A DNA stretch of 64,000 bases from Methylophilus medardicus (GCF_006363955.1 NZ_CP040948.1:1-64000), one strand, 5' to 3'. Positions 48,479 to 57,468 are shown, counted from the first letter of the stretch. The notes: generated by a model not told the origin, from the letters alone. Program-made: numbers and translations.

Positions 48479-50106
48479 TGGAAAAGCCTATGCGTCGTCT
48501 GTTGGGAGTGGGGGTGAGCTTGATGTCGATATTTGCGTATGGCGACACCCATGTGGATGCGCTGGGGTTATACCAACCTAGCCAGTTTGAGGTTGAACAA
48601 GGGGCGGCGTGCACACAATGTCGGGTCTCGCCCCAGGCGCGATGGTATTTTCGCCACGAAACGTTTTTGGTGCCGAGACAAGGAGAGCCGGTCGTCACGA
48701 TTGAAGACAGTAAGCACTGGCTGGAGGATGTTGAGGCATTGAACCCCACGGCGTTACCCTCGCTGGTGTGGACGGGCTCTCGCCACCTGTGGACGCAGAT
48801 GACTTTAGAGGGGCACACGCAGCGTGTGACCACGGCTGATGGTCAGCGCTTTCAATTTGCACTGGTGCCAAAAATTGCCAGTAACCGGTCTTATTGGAAC
48901 GCACGCACCACGGATTTCTTTGCTAACCAACCGTTGCGCATCCGAGGTGAACTGGTCGATCAGACGGTAATTGCGCGCACGGTGTGGCCGCAAGCCTACA
49001 AGCTGGATTTAGCCGCAACCATGCGGCCGTTGCAAGCCGAAGAAAGTCTGCAATCGCTGGTGCAAGATGCAAAGGGCGGCGCGCGGCGGCCACACGAGAG
49101 CCGTTTGTTGTGGGAGAAATCACCTGGTCTGGCGCAACAATCCGCAGGAAAAGCAGTGTTGGGTATTTTGCTCAATGGGGCGCAAGGCGACGACGATGAA
49201 GCGCATGGCGGGCATTTCGCGCTGGCGACTGGCCACGTGGCTGCCGATGGCGGCTATGCGTCTTGGTTAGTCAACAATTACTACAGTTTGGCCACCCACA
49301 GTGAGAAAGGCATTATTGCCGGGGTCACGCCATTTGATCAATATATGGGCGATCTCAATAGTGGGCAGGCATTTTATCGCCCTTCCTATATGGTGGTGGC
49401 CGTGTTTAGTCAGCCGCAGGTGCCCAGCCAGGTGCAAGCACTCAGCAACCGCGTGATGCAACATTTTTATCGTCACGATATTGTTTATGACCATGCACTC
49501 GAAAATTGCGCAGGCATCAGTATGGATACTTTGCGTCAATTGGGTTGGCGTGTGCCTTTGCGCGGGGTAGAGAGCTCGCTCAAGGCCAGCGCAGCCTACT
49601 GGGTCGTTGCAGCCACCGAGCACAGCCTACAAAAAGGACGCGCGATGTACGATTACCTCAATACTGAAATGACGCGCTTATTTCCGGCGGTAGCGTTTGA
49701 TGCGATCGGGAATGACCTGTTACATATTGCCCGCACCGGTCAGACAACCACCTTGGATGCTGGCGTCATGCAAGGCATGGCCAGCCAGTTAGAAGCGATT
49801 TATTTTGTGCGTATTCCACAAATTCCATCTAGTCGAGCGGACGGTCAGGCGCCGGTCTATCGGTTTGCCCAGTATTTGCAGCAGGCGCCAGCCGACAGAA
49901 GCCAATGGAAAATCATTCCGGTCACGCCTAATCCTTTGCCCAATCATTTACAACCTGATGTGCCGACACAAGCGCCGCGACCTGCATTGTTACCGCTCCC
50001 GGCATTCTTGATGTTGGTGAGTGTGATTGGCTTGGTGGCGCTGCTGCTATATTGCGCTTGGCGTTGGCTCAAGCGAAACGCGCAGATTCATCCTACAGGC
50101 AAATAA
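48478..50106 (+). CDS. Membrane-anchored protein with permuted papain-like His/Cys pattern
   Basis: A 542-residue exported protein I do not match to a named family. A short signal-like N-terminus (LLGVGVSLMSIFAYG) is followed by CTQC, a periplasmic body, and a C-terminal membrane segment (FLMLVSVIGLVALLLYCAWR) with basic tail. A block EAHGGHFALATG (His 243, His 246) and, 100 residues on, ALENCAGISMDTLRQLGW (Cys 344) show the order His before Cys in NC, as in circularly permuted NlpC/P60 (LRAT, YiiX-type) and DUF4105 proteins, which cut or transfer acyl or peptide groups. It overlaps lplT by one base, so a lipid substrate is attractive but unproven. Confidence 0.72.
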   Translation: MEKPMRRLLGVGVSLMSIFAYGDTHVDALGLYQPSQFEVEQGAACTQCRVSPQARWYFRHETFLVPRQGEPVVTIEDSKHWLEDVEALNPTALPSLVWTGSRHLWTQMTLEGHTQRVTTADGQRFQFALVPKIASNRSYWNARTTDFFANQPLRIRGELVDQTVIARTVWPQAYKLDLAATMRPLQAEESLQSLVQDAKGGARRPHESRLLWEKSPGLAQQSAGKAVLGILLNGAQGDDDEAHGGHFALATGHVAADGGYASWLVNNYYSLATHSEKGIIAGVTPFDQYMGDLNSGQAFYRPSYMVVAVFSQPQVPSQVQALSNRVMQHFYRHDIVYDHALENCAGISMDTLRQLGWRVPLRGVESSLKASAAYWVVAATEHSLQKGRAMYDYLNTEMTRLFPAVAFDAIGNDLLHIARTGQTTTLDAGVMQGMASQLEAIYFVRIPQIPSSRADGQAPVYRFAQYLQQAPADRSQWKIIPVTPNPLPNHLQPDVPTQAPRPALLPLPAFLMLVSVIGLVALLLYCAWRWLKRNAQIHPTGK

Positions 50107-50200
50107 GACAACGCTGATAGGCCGCAAGCGCAGACTGACCTTTAATAGCCCAATGCGCAATCAAGCGCATCTCACGTTATTGCTCATTAAAGGACATACC

Positions 50201-50578
50201 ATGCGTACACTGTTCACTACTTTATTATGTTTAATGTTCACACTCCCCGCCGCTCAAGCAGCACCTAGTCAAGATGATGCAGCGACCATGGGTACTTCAG
50301 ACAGTCCGCAAGTGCAACGCCAACAGCGATCAACTGATAAAGGGCCGGTCGGCGTGCATCAAGATGGCGTGCCAAATGACGAAAGCAACTTGGGCAATGC
50401 AAATAGCCCTCAAGTGAAAGCACAAAACAAGAAAACTGAGAAAGGCTTGAGTGAGCGGCCTGAAAAAAATCATCGAAACCCTTTGCTGAAAAACAAGCAT
50501 GAAAAAGCTGGCACCACGCAGGGGAACCCGATACAACCTACTTCTCCTGAAGCTGCGCCACCAGCCACCACCCATTAA
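50201..50578 (+). CDS. Small exported protein with an internal repeat
   Basis: A 125-residue product with a clear signal peptide (LFTTLLCLMFTLPAAQAA) and a hydrophilic, probably disordered mature part rich in Gln, Lys, Pro, Asn and Thr. The segments SDSPQVQRQQRSTDKG and NANSPQVKAQNKKTEKG form a diverged tandem repeat, suggesting a repeated binding or structural unit. ATG 50201 has the ribosome binding site AAAGGA; a longer open frame from 50027 lies inside the upstream gene and is rejected. The family is unknown to me. It follows the aas operon. Confidence 0.75.
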   Translation: MRTLFTTLLCLMFTLPAAQAAPSQDDAATMGTSDSPQVQRQQRSTDKGPVGVHQDGVPNDESNLGNANSPQVKAQNKKTEKGLSERPEKNHRNPLLKNKHEKAGTTQGNPIQPTSPEAAPPATTH

Positions 50579-50637
50579 TGGCCCATTAGCTGGTGCGCTA
50601 ACAGATTGATTCATTTTTTTATGTGAGTTTGATTCGT

Positions 50638-51027
50638 ATGTCATTGGTGATTCATCGAAAATTGCTACTCACCGCCCTGATTTGCTTATTGTTGTACCAA
50701 GTGGGCACTTGGATTACGGTGGTCGCAGGGGCCGTGTGGGGCGCGGGGGCGGCGCTCATCGTGGCGATCGTCTCTTATTTTTGCGCGCGTCTTGCCAAGC
50801 GCGGCGCCAACAGCACACTTTGGTTCATTTTGCCTACCTTGTTATTTACAGGGGTGCCTTTATGCATCACCGTCTGGCGATTGTTTACCACGGAGGCCGA
50901 TTGGATGGATGCCGGGCTTGATTTGGTGCCCTTGCTAGTCGGTTTCGCGGTGCCTGTGACACTGTTATCGGTGGTGTATCTAGATTTGCGCAAAAAAACG
51001 CTTTTGGCAGACGCGCGTTCGCAGTGA
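50638..51027 (+). CDS. Small integral membrane protein, about 130 residues
   Basis: A hydrophobic protein with about four predicted membrane segments (LLLTALICLLLYQVGTW, AALIVAIVSYFCARL, LWFILPTLLFTGVPLCIT, LVGFAVPVTLLSVVYL) and a basic C-terminus. I do not recognise the family. ATG 50638 is preferred; the frame also opens at GTG 50623. There is no clear ribosome binding site. It lies between the exported repeat protein and the LtaS-like gene. A putative promoter of the latter (TATAAT, 51062-51067) follows its stop. Confidence 0.65.
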   Translation: MSLVIHRKLLLTALICLLLYQVGTWITVVAGAVWGAGAALIVAIVSYFCARLAKRGANSTLWFILPTLLFTGVPLCITVWRLFTTEADWMDAGLDLVPLLVGFAVPVTLLSVVYLDLRKKTLLADARSQ

Positions 51028-51098
51028 GTAGGCTTTGCATTAACAATCCAGAATAACCCGTTATAATCACACGCTTGAATCAATCTGATTAAGCAAAC

Positions 51099-53087
51099 AT
51101 GCAATCAAGTTACTTCGGCAAGCCGCGTTCAACCTCTAAATTGTGGGCCATCGGTCATTGGTTTGGCCCCTATGCCCCGCTGATCGTGATGTTTATCAGT
51201 GGGCTGATCTTTCTTTCACTCACGCGCTTTGGTTTAGTCCTCTGGAAGTGGGAGCGTGTGTATGCAACTGGCGAGTTGAGCCAGATTTTATTGCAAGGGG
51301 TGCGGGTCGATGTCATCCAGTTAGGCTTACTGGCGCTGATTCCAGTCTTGTTATCGCCAGTCTTAGCCATCCGCAAATGGTTTTATATTTGGCGTGGACT
51401 CACTTTTTACTGGGTGCTGTTGTCACTAGTGTTACTGGTGTTCCTAGAGGCCGCCACGCCAGGCTTTATCCACGAATACGATGTGCGTCCTAACCGTATT
51501 TTTGTTGAATACCTGAAGTATCCGCATGAGGTGTTTGGCATGCTTTGGCAAGGCTTTAAGTCTGAGCTGATATTCGGTTTAGTCATGACCTTGCTGGCCT
51601 TTGCGCTGGTGGCCAAACTGCTACAGCCTTGGCGTCAGGCGCAGCCTACCTGGGCGAATCCGGCCTTGTGGTTGAGTTGGCCGTTGATTTTGTTGCTGAC
51701 GGTGATGGGTGTGCGCTCAACCCTGACGCACCGTCCGGCTAACCCTGCGTTGTTTGCGATTACGCAAGACAGCATGGTCAACAGCCTGATTCTAAACTCC
51801 ACCTATTCGGTGTTTTATGCCGCCTACAGTTTGCAGCACGAAGCAAAATCCAGCGCGATTTATGGCAAGTTGCCGCGGGAGAAAATATTTGCGTTAACCG
51901 GTGCGAAAGAGGCCGATATCCCTACGCTGACCACATTGGTGCCCACCGTCAAGCGGGATAAGCCGCTCAATCTGGTGATTTTGCTGCAAGAAAGTCTAGG
52001 CGCGGGTTTTGTGGCGTCGTTGGGGGGCAAACCGGTCACGCCCAATTTAGAAAAACTGAAGTCTGAAGGCATTTGGTTTACGCATTTGTATGCGACCGGC
52101 ACGCGTTCCGTGCGCGGCATAGAGGCAGTGGTGACGGGTTTTCAGCCGACCCCCTCAGACAGTACCGTCAAGCTGGATTTAAGCCAAAAAAACTTTTTTA
52201 CCTTGGCGTCCGTGCTGTCTAAACATGGCTATCTCACCGAATTTATTTATGGCGGTGAATCCCATTTTGATAACATGCGCCGTTTTTTTATGGGCAATGG
52301 TTTTCAGCAAATCACCGATCAGCCAGAATTTAAAAATCCAGTATTTGTGGCGAGCTGGGGCGCGTCAGACGAAGATTTGCTGAACAAAACGCATGAACAA
52401 TTGATGGCACATCATGCCAGTGGCAAGCCATTTTTTACCTTGGCTTTTAGCTCGTCTAACCATGCGCCATTTGAGTTTCCGGATGGCCGCATCACTCTGT
52501 ATGAGCAGCCAAAGGCGACAGACAATAATGCGGTCAAATATGCCGATTATGCGATTGGTGAGTTTATTAAAAAGGCCAAAGCAAGCCCTTATTGGCAAGA
52601 CACCGTATTTTTAATTGTAGCCGACCACGATATTCGTGTGCGCGGCGACTCATTGGTGCCGATTGAGCATTTTCATATCCCAGCGTTGATTCTAGGCGGT
52701 GCAGTGCAGCCTAAGACCGTCGATGCGATTGCCAGTCAGATCGATTTGCCAGTGACGATGTTGTCTCTGATGGGGATTGAAGCCCAACATCCGATGACCG
52801 GACAGGATTTGTCTAATGTAAGTGCTGACTATCGTGGCCGCGCCATGATGCAATACAACTATAACTTTGGGTGGATGCAGCAAGTTGGGCAAACCGCTGC
52901 GGATAACGCAGTGGTGGTCTTGCGCGAAGGCAAGCCCGCTGCATTTGGGCATTACGACCCGACCAGCAAACAGTTGCAAAACACGGTTGCGCCTGCGGAT
53001 GGCGACGCCTTGGCGGAGCGTGCGTTGGCTAACAGCTTATTACCTGCGTTGCTCTACAAAGAACAACGTTATCGCCTCCCTGAGTAA
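51099..53087 (+). CDS. LtaS-like phosphoglycerol transferase (sulfatase fold)
   Basis: A 662-residue membrane enzyme of the LTA synthase/sulfatase family (also MdoB-like). Five membrane segments fill the first 210 residues (GPYAPLIVMFISGLIFLSL and following). The extracytoplasmic sulfatase domain starts near NLVILLQESLGAGF, with the catalytic Thr in YATGTRSVRGIEAV and the metal-binding site VADHDIRV. In Gram-negatives such enzymes add phosphoglycerol or phosphoethanolamine to glucans or lipids; a lipoteichoic acid product is not expected here. A -10 box TATAAT lies at 51062-51067. The next gene starts 8 bases later, implying a shared operon. Confidence 0.9.
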   Translation: MQSSYFGKPRSTSKLWAIGHWFGPYAPLIVMFISGLIFLSLTRFGLVLWKWERVYATGELSQILLQGVRVDVIQLGLLALIPVLLSPVLAIRKWFYIWRGLTFYWVLLSLVLLVFLEAATPGFIHEYDVRPNRIFVEYLKYPHEVFGMLWQGFKSELIFGLVMTLLAFALVAKLLQPWRQAQPTWANPALWLSWPLILLLTVMGVRSTLTHRPANPALFAITQDSMVNSLILNSTYSVFYAAYSLQHEAKSSAIYGKLPREKIFALTGAKEADIPTLTTLVPTVKRDKPLNLVILLQESLGAGFVASLGGKPVTPNLEKLKSEGIWFTHLYATGTRSVRGIEAVVTGFQPTPSDSTVKLDLSQKNFFTLASVLSKHGYLTEFIYGGESHFDNMRRFFMGNGFQQITDQPEFKNPVFVASWGASDEDLLNKTHEQLMAHHASGKPFFTLAFSSSNHAPFEFPDGRITLYEQPKATDNNAVKYADYAIGEFIKKAKASPYWQDTVFLIVADHDIRVRGDSLVPIEHFHIPALILGGAVQPKTVDAIASQIDLPVTMLSLMGIEAQHPMTGQDLSNVSADYRGRAMMQYNYNFGWMQQVGQTAADNAVVVLREGKPAAFGHYDPTSKQLQNTVAPADGDALAERALANSLLPALLYKEQRYRLPE

Positions 53088-53095
53088 CCATCGCT

Positions 53096-55330
53096 GTGAA
53101 AACACAACCCTCGATGCTCACGCGGCAAGTCATGATCGATGGCTTGAAATATATCGCCAGTGGCGGGTTTTGGCTAAAAAATAGCCATTTGCCTCGCCTG
53201 AATCACCCGGTGCCCGATGATTTCATGGGCTTGTGCGTCGCCACTAACGCGGACCCGGCGACAGATGCGTATGTGCTTGCACAACTCCAAACGCTGGGCG
53301 TGAAACGGGTGCGGCTCGATATGAGTGACGACGATGCCCGGCCATATCAGGAGCGTTTTCTGAGGAGTCTGCTTGACGCAGGGCTGGCAGTGACCTTGCA
53401 TGTGGTGCAGCCGTTCGAGGCCGCCAGAAATATGCGCTCGCCCGCGGTGCAATCCGCTTGGGCTGAATTTTTGTCTGCGCTGCTGCAAACACATGCGACG
53501 CGGATCGCTGCGCTAGAAATCGGCAACACCATCAATCGTAAAAAATGGGCCGGTTATGATATGCCAGGCTTTATGCTGGCCTGGCAAATCGCTTATGACT
53601 TGGCGAGGCAGCACCGCGTGACTGTGGTGGGGCCTAATATTCAAGACTTTGAGCCTTTGTATAACATCAGTTTACTGAAAACGCTGGGGCAAGACCGTCG
53701 CCTGCCAGACGTGCATAGTAACAATTTATTTGTCGAGCGCATCGTCGAACCTGAACTGGCCGATTTCAGAATCTTTAAACACAAATGGACGCGCATTCTC
53801 AAGTTTAACTTGATTAAAAAAGCCCGTTTATTGCAAAAAGTAGGCGATGACATGGGCGTGCCCGTGATGGTCTCACCGGTGGCCTTCTGGGCCATTTATC
53901 GCATTAAGCGCCGCTTTCCTGACGGCGCGCAAAAGCAGGCAGATTATGTCACACGTTATTTTACGCTGCTGGCCGCTTCCGGCGTGTTACAACAAGCAAA
54001 CTGGGGCGCGTTTATTTGCCACCGTGAAGGTTTGATTGATGACGGGCTTCACGATGCCGAGTATCCGGCGCTCGAACGCGTGGCTTATTATAAAGCCGCC
54101 GATGGCGACGTCGCACGCTACCAGCCAAACCCAAGCTTTGCCGCTTTTAAAACGGCGAGCCACTGGCTCAATGGCGCGCAATACATGGCGCCAGTCTGCA
54201 CTGGGCAAGGCCTTGAGATTCATCAATTAAGCCAGAACGGGCAGACCGTGCATATTGCATGGACCTTGAACGGACAATGTGCGTTGCTCAATCAGATTTA
54301 CACCCCGCATAGCCTGCAGCAAGCGCAACTGTTTAATCGCGATGGTGAAGCCTTGGCGTCTTTGAATATGCTCACTGAGTCGCCTGCTTATCTGGTATGG
54401 CCGTCGGCTGATCAGGTGGTGTTGCGCACAACGCGCCCGTCATTGAGTGGCACCGTCATTCATGCCCACATCGCTGGGCTGCAATATTTTCCGATTGAAG
54501 AGGGTGATTGGCGCGGCATGATACTCGCCAAAGATGCTGCGCAGGCGCAACAACTTTGGCGCGCATGGCATCCTGAAACCTTGCAACCCCCGGCCAAGAC
54601 TGCAGCCTTGCGGCATGCCAGAAATGCGATCTGGTCGTTGCCTGATCCGCGAGACCCTACGCAGCAAGTCACTGTCAAAAAACCAGTGCGGATGTACTGG
54701 CATAAAACGTTGCTTGATCGTCATAAGCCAAGCAAGGCCAAACGCAGCTGGAATGGTGCGATGGAGTTGCTGCGCCGCGGGGTAGGTACTGCGATGCCAC
54801 TGGCTTATATCGAGCATGCCAACGACCCGAGTTTGCGCCGCAATTTTTATATTTGTGCCTTTGTGGCGCACCAGTTTGCGCTATCAAAAGCATTTTTAGC
54901 CTTTAGACAGGGGGATAGTCATTTTGAGGGCCTCTCCGCCGAGACGCTTTACCATGCGTTTGCACGCTTTTGTTTGCATATGCACAATTCCGGCATCTAC
55001 TTCCGCGATTTTTCCGGCGGTAATATCCTCGTCCAACGTCAGGGCGAGCAATTGGAATTTGTATTGATCGATACCGCCCGTTTGCACGCAACGCCCACTG
55101 CTACCATGATTAAGCAACGGTTGGCGGATTTAACCAGGGCACTGCATAAATTACATTGGGAGGGTCGGAAGCAATTTTTACAGATGTACCTCGGCATGAC
55201 CGGACGTCGTTTGCAATGGCAGTTTTTAATGCCGTTTGTTGTCTATGACTGCAAAGTCTGGCTCAAGCGCACCATTGGCCGCAAAGGCTTGCGTAAGTTA
55301 TTGCGCTACCTCAAAGCCCGCTTTGTTTAA
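53096..55330 (+). CDS. Fusion of a glycosidase-like barrel and an LPS-kinase-like domain
   Basis: A 744-residue cytoplasmic protein with two unlike halves. Residues about 35-330 look like a TIM-barrel glycoside hydrolase: GVKRVRLDMSDDD, AALEIGNTINRKKW with Glu 141 in the EIxN position of acid/base residues, and SPVAFWAIYRIKR. Residues about 530-720 resemble InaA/WaaP/Kdo kinases: HNSGIYFRDFSGGNILVQ with Arg 637, Asp 638 and Asn 643, then LIDTAR with Asp 659. No signal peptide is seen. It starts at GTG 53096 or ATG 53114, without a clear ribosome binding site. It follows the LtaS-like gene by 8 bases, so both probably act on one envelope glycan. Confidence 0.75.
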   Translation: MKTQPSMLTRQVMIDGLKYIASGGFWLKNSHLPRLNHPVPDDFMGLCVATNADPATDAYVLAQLQTLGVKRVRLDMSDDDARPYQERFLRSLLDAGLAVTLHVVQPFEAARNMRSPAVQSAWAEFLSALLQTHATRIAALEIGNTINRKKWAGYDMPGFMLAWQIAYDLARQHRVTVVGPNIQDFEPLYNISLLKTLGQDRRLPDVHSNNLFVERIVEPELADFRIFKHKWTRILKFNLIKKARLLQKVGDDMGVPVMVSPVAFWAIYRIKRRFPDGAQKQADYVTRYFTLLAASGVLQQANWGAFICHREGLIDDGLHDAEYPALERVAYYKAADGDVARYQPNPSFAAFKTASHWLNGAQYMAPVCTGQGLEIHQLSQNGQTVHIAWTLNGQCALLNQIYTPHSLQQAQLFNRDGEALASLNMLTESPAYLVWPSADQVVLRTTRPSLSGTVIHAHIAGLQYFPIEEGDWRGMILAKDAAQAQQLWRAWHPETLQPPAKTAALRHARNAIWSLPDPRDPTQQVTVKKPVRMYWHKTLLDRHKPSKAKRSWNGAMELLRRGVGTAMPLAYIEHANDPSLRRNFYICAFVAHQFALSKAFLAFRQGDSHFEGLSAETLYHAFARFCLHMHNSGIYFRDFSGGNILVQRQGEQLEFVLIDTARLHATPTATMIKQRLADLTRALHKLHWEGRKQFLQMYLGMTGRRLQWQFLMPFVVYDCKVWLKRTIGRKGLRKLLRYLKARFV

Positions 55331-55470
55331 TGGCACTATCAGGCCACACTCATGAAAATCATGATTGGATGTTGCGTAGTTTAAGCACGACAAGCCCAAC
55401 GGCACCTTCTATGATGTGCATACGTTGATAGCAATCGCTAAAACGAATTCAGGAAAAAGGAGAAATGACT

Positions 55471-55542
55471 ATGTGGACTAAACCAGCTGCTACCGAAATG
55501 CGTTTCGGCTTCGAAGTAACTATGTACGTTATGAACAAGTAA
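55471..55542 (+). CDS. pqqA: PqqA, precursor peptide of pyrroloquinoline quinone
   Basis: A 23-residue peptide beginning [16 protein letters not shown] and ending TMYVMNK. It carries the family signature E-V-T-M-Y, in which the Glu and Tyr three residues apart are cross-linked by PqqE and become PQQ, the cofactor of methanol and other quinoprotein dehydrogenases. AAGGAG lies 8 bases before ATG 55471, the best start; ATG 55465 is too close. No pqqB-E genes follow; the gene is alone, with its own strong terminator at 55562. It may be an extra copy, as multiple pqqA genes are known in some methylotrophs. Confidence 0.94.
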   Translation: MWTKPAATEMRFGFEVTMYVMNK

Positions 55543-55561
55543 TTTGTTCTTAATGACATGA

Positions 55562-55587
55562 ACGGGCGCTCAAGCGCCCGTTTTTGT
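55562..55587 (+). terminator. Intrinsic terminator of pqqA
   Basis: ACGGGCGC (55562-55569), loop TCAA, GCGCCCGT (55574-55581), then TTTTG. The strong GC stem and T-run directly downstream of the pqqA stop show the gene is transcribed as a short monocistronic unit. Confidence 0.93.
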
Positions 55588-55666
55588 TTGTATTTTCAAG
55601 TGTCACGACAGAACAACTGCATGAAAACTTTTTTCAAGGCAGATTGCTCATAGCTTAGGATAAAAA

Positions 55667-56428
55667 ATGGAGTTGTTCAACATGACAAAAATGCTTTCTG
55701 TTGTTAGCCTGACTTTCGTCGGTTTATCGTCAATATTTTTTGCGGCTGACGGGTCGGCTTGTGTCGATGACCAAGCGTTGCACAACCTGGCTAAGCAAGA
55801 AATCAACTATATGTTGCAGCGGATTCCCCCAGCGTTTGCAGATGCGGTATCAGATCAGCAGATTCGCGGTGAGATGACCTTGCAAGACAGCGCAAGCTGC
55901 CAACTGCATTGGCAATTAACATTACCCGAGGCAGATATTGCTGAAGCGCAAGCGCTGTTGCAGGCGGAGCCGGCTAAACAGATCATGCTGGCTGCCCAAG
56001 GCTACCAGCTGCCAGATCGACCATTATTAGATGCAGACTTTGCGCTGGATGCTAGCCTGTCACAAGCCAAGCATCAGGACACTTTACAAACCGCTACGCT
56101 GGGTAAGCTGCGCGCCACCGTGGAGCTGATGTACGCGATGCTGACACAAGCCCGTGCCAATGGACAAGGCAATGGTCAGGCATGGACCATGACTGACAAG
56201 CAAGCACTGCAGACCAGTTGTGCGCAGCAGTTTCAGGCAGACAATGCGGCAGTTGCCTGCCAATGTTATAGCGATGGGCTTGCCAACAAATTTTCATCGC
56301 GGCAGGTCAGATATAATCAGTATCTGGCTTCAAACCCGTATGCTTTCGCCACGGGCAATGGTGCCGGCTTCAAGCAGCTGGATAAATCCCTACAGGCCAG
56401 TTGTGGCCTGACACCTGCAAAACGTTAA
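55667..56428 (+). CDS. Exported hypothetical protein
   Basis: A 253-residue protein with a signal peptide (LSVVSLTFVGLSSIFFAADG) and a helical, Gln- and Ala-rich mature part with several Cys (for example CVDDQ, CQLHWQL, SCAQQF, CQCYSDGL). A C-terminal CxC pair may form disulfides, fitting a periplasmic protein. I do not recognise the family. ATG 55667 has AGGA at good spacing. It lies after pqqA's terminator and converges with the DUF3034 gene. No function is proposed; a link to PQQ is not supported by sequence. Confidence 0.72.
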   Translation: MELFNMTKMLSVVSLTFVGLSSIFFAADGSACVDDQALHNLAKQEINYMLQRIPPAFADAVSDQQIRGEMTLQDSASCQLHWQLTLPEADIAEAQALLQAEPAKQIMLAAQGYQLPDRPLLDADFALDASLSQAKHQDTLQTATLGKLRATVELMYAMLTQARANGQGNGQAWTMTDKQALQTSCAQQFQADNAAVACQCYSDGLANKFSSRQVRYNQYLASNPYAFATGNGAGFKQLDKSLQASCGLTPAKR

Positions 56429-56436
56429 GGCCCAAG

Positions 56437-57315
56437 TTAATAATTGATTTGACCGGAGACATACCAGCCAGTCTGGTTGTCTTTATTGGCGATTCGGCCA
56501 AGGTCAATATAAGCGCCGGTGATCGACACGTTGCGGTGCGGAAACCAAGTCATAAAGATATCTTTTGCGCTGTTTTCTTTGTACACAGACAAATTATTGG
56601 GTTTGTCGCGATATTCCGCCCCAATCAGCCAGTTATCTGAAAGCATGATTGCCGCCGACACGGCCGGTAAAATGCGGTAGTTGTCGTGTTTGTCGCCACC
56701 AAATCCTAATAGGCCAAATTGGTTCGCTTTGCTGGCATGCAGATTGGCATTCAACAATAAGTTGTAACCATACACCGCACCTAAAAAGAGCTTACTCGAA
56801 GCGATGTAATAGTCGACACCACTGCGATCACTGGCGCCAAGCGCTTTAGGCACAAAGTTAAAGTCTTCGTTATATTTGTATTGTGCGCCGACGGAGACTT
56901 GCGGTAACCAGCTATCTTGTTCGTAGATGGCATCGCCGAGTACGCGTAGTTTAACACCCAAGGTATTTAGGCGAATCTCTTCACCGGGTACCGTGTCGCT
57001 TAAGCCAAATCTAGCCTGACTTGCACTGACCTCAACCCGATTGTAAAAGCCCAGTGCGACCCCAGTCGTATTCAGTTTAAAGTCGCCACGGGTTTCTGCA
57101 TGGGTATAAAACAGTGAGCCACCAATTTGTTTGTCGGTGCCATAACCGCTGATCACGGCCCATGGCATTAAGCCGCCGCCCGCGGCGCCCTCAATTTGCG
57201 TCACCCCACCGGTGGCTAGCAGCCGATCTCCCGTGTTGCCCATTAAAGGAAACAAGGTGAGAAAAGCGGAGGCGGTGATCAAGCATACGTGATTAAAGTT
57301 GCGTAATTGCATCAT
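56437..57315 (-). CDS. DUF3034 family outer-membrane-type protein
   Basis: A 292-residue exported protein of the DUF3034 family. After a signal peptide (VCLITASAFLTLFPLMG) comes the family start DRLLATGGVTQIEGAAGGGL, then a series of alternating beta strands (LGFYNRVEVSASQARFGL) ending in an aromatic Tyr (VSGQINY), as in outer-membrane beta barrels. Role unknown. ATG 57315 has GGGAG upstream (a second ATG at 57312 is equally possible); the frame is open 27 bases more. It is divergent from the truncated hemoglobin gene, and this association suggests a shared function. Confidence 0.85.
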   Translation of the reverse strand: MMQLRNFNHVCLITASAFLTLFPLMGNTGDRLLATGGVTQIEGAAGGGLMPWAVISGYGTDKQIGGSLFYTHAETRGDFKLNTTGVALGFYNRVEVSASQARFGLSDTVPGEEIRLNTLGVKLRVLGDAIYEQDSWLPQVSVGAQYKYNEDFNFVPKALGASDRSGVDYYIASSKLFLGAVYGYNLLLNANLHASKANQFGLLGFGGDKHDNYRILPAVSAAIMLSDNWLIGAEYRDKPNNLSVYKENSAKDIFMTWFPHRNVSITGAYIDLGRIANKDNQTGWYVSGQINY

Positions 57316-57468
57316 GGTCTCCCTTGAATTTGATTGTTGCATTATGTAATTATTGCGATAAGTTTGATTGTAAGAATAACGTCCGTATTTTTGGTTTTAT
57401 TGTCCATTTATCCACAGTCGTTCATCGTAAAATGCAACTATCGACGCAAAGTGTGGAGAATTTAAAAA

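Noticed and set aside
50027-50200. Longer N-terminus for the exported repeat protein
   Set aside because: It lies in the end of the upstream gene; the signal peptide and ribosome binding site both point to ATG 50201.
57408-57416. Perfect DnaA box TTATCCACA before the truncated hemoglobin gene
   Set aside because: A single 9-base match is expected by chance about once per 130 kb on each strand, and there is no cluster.
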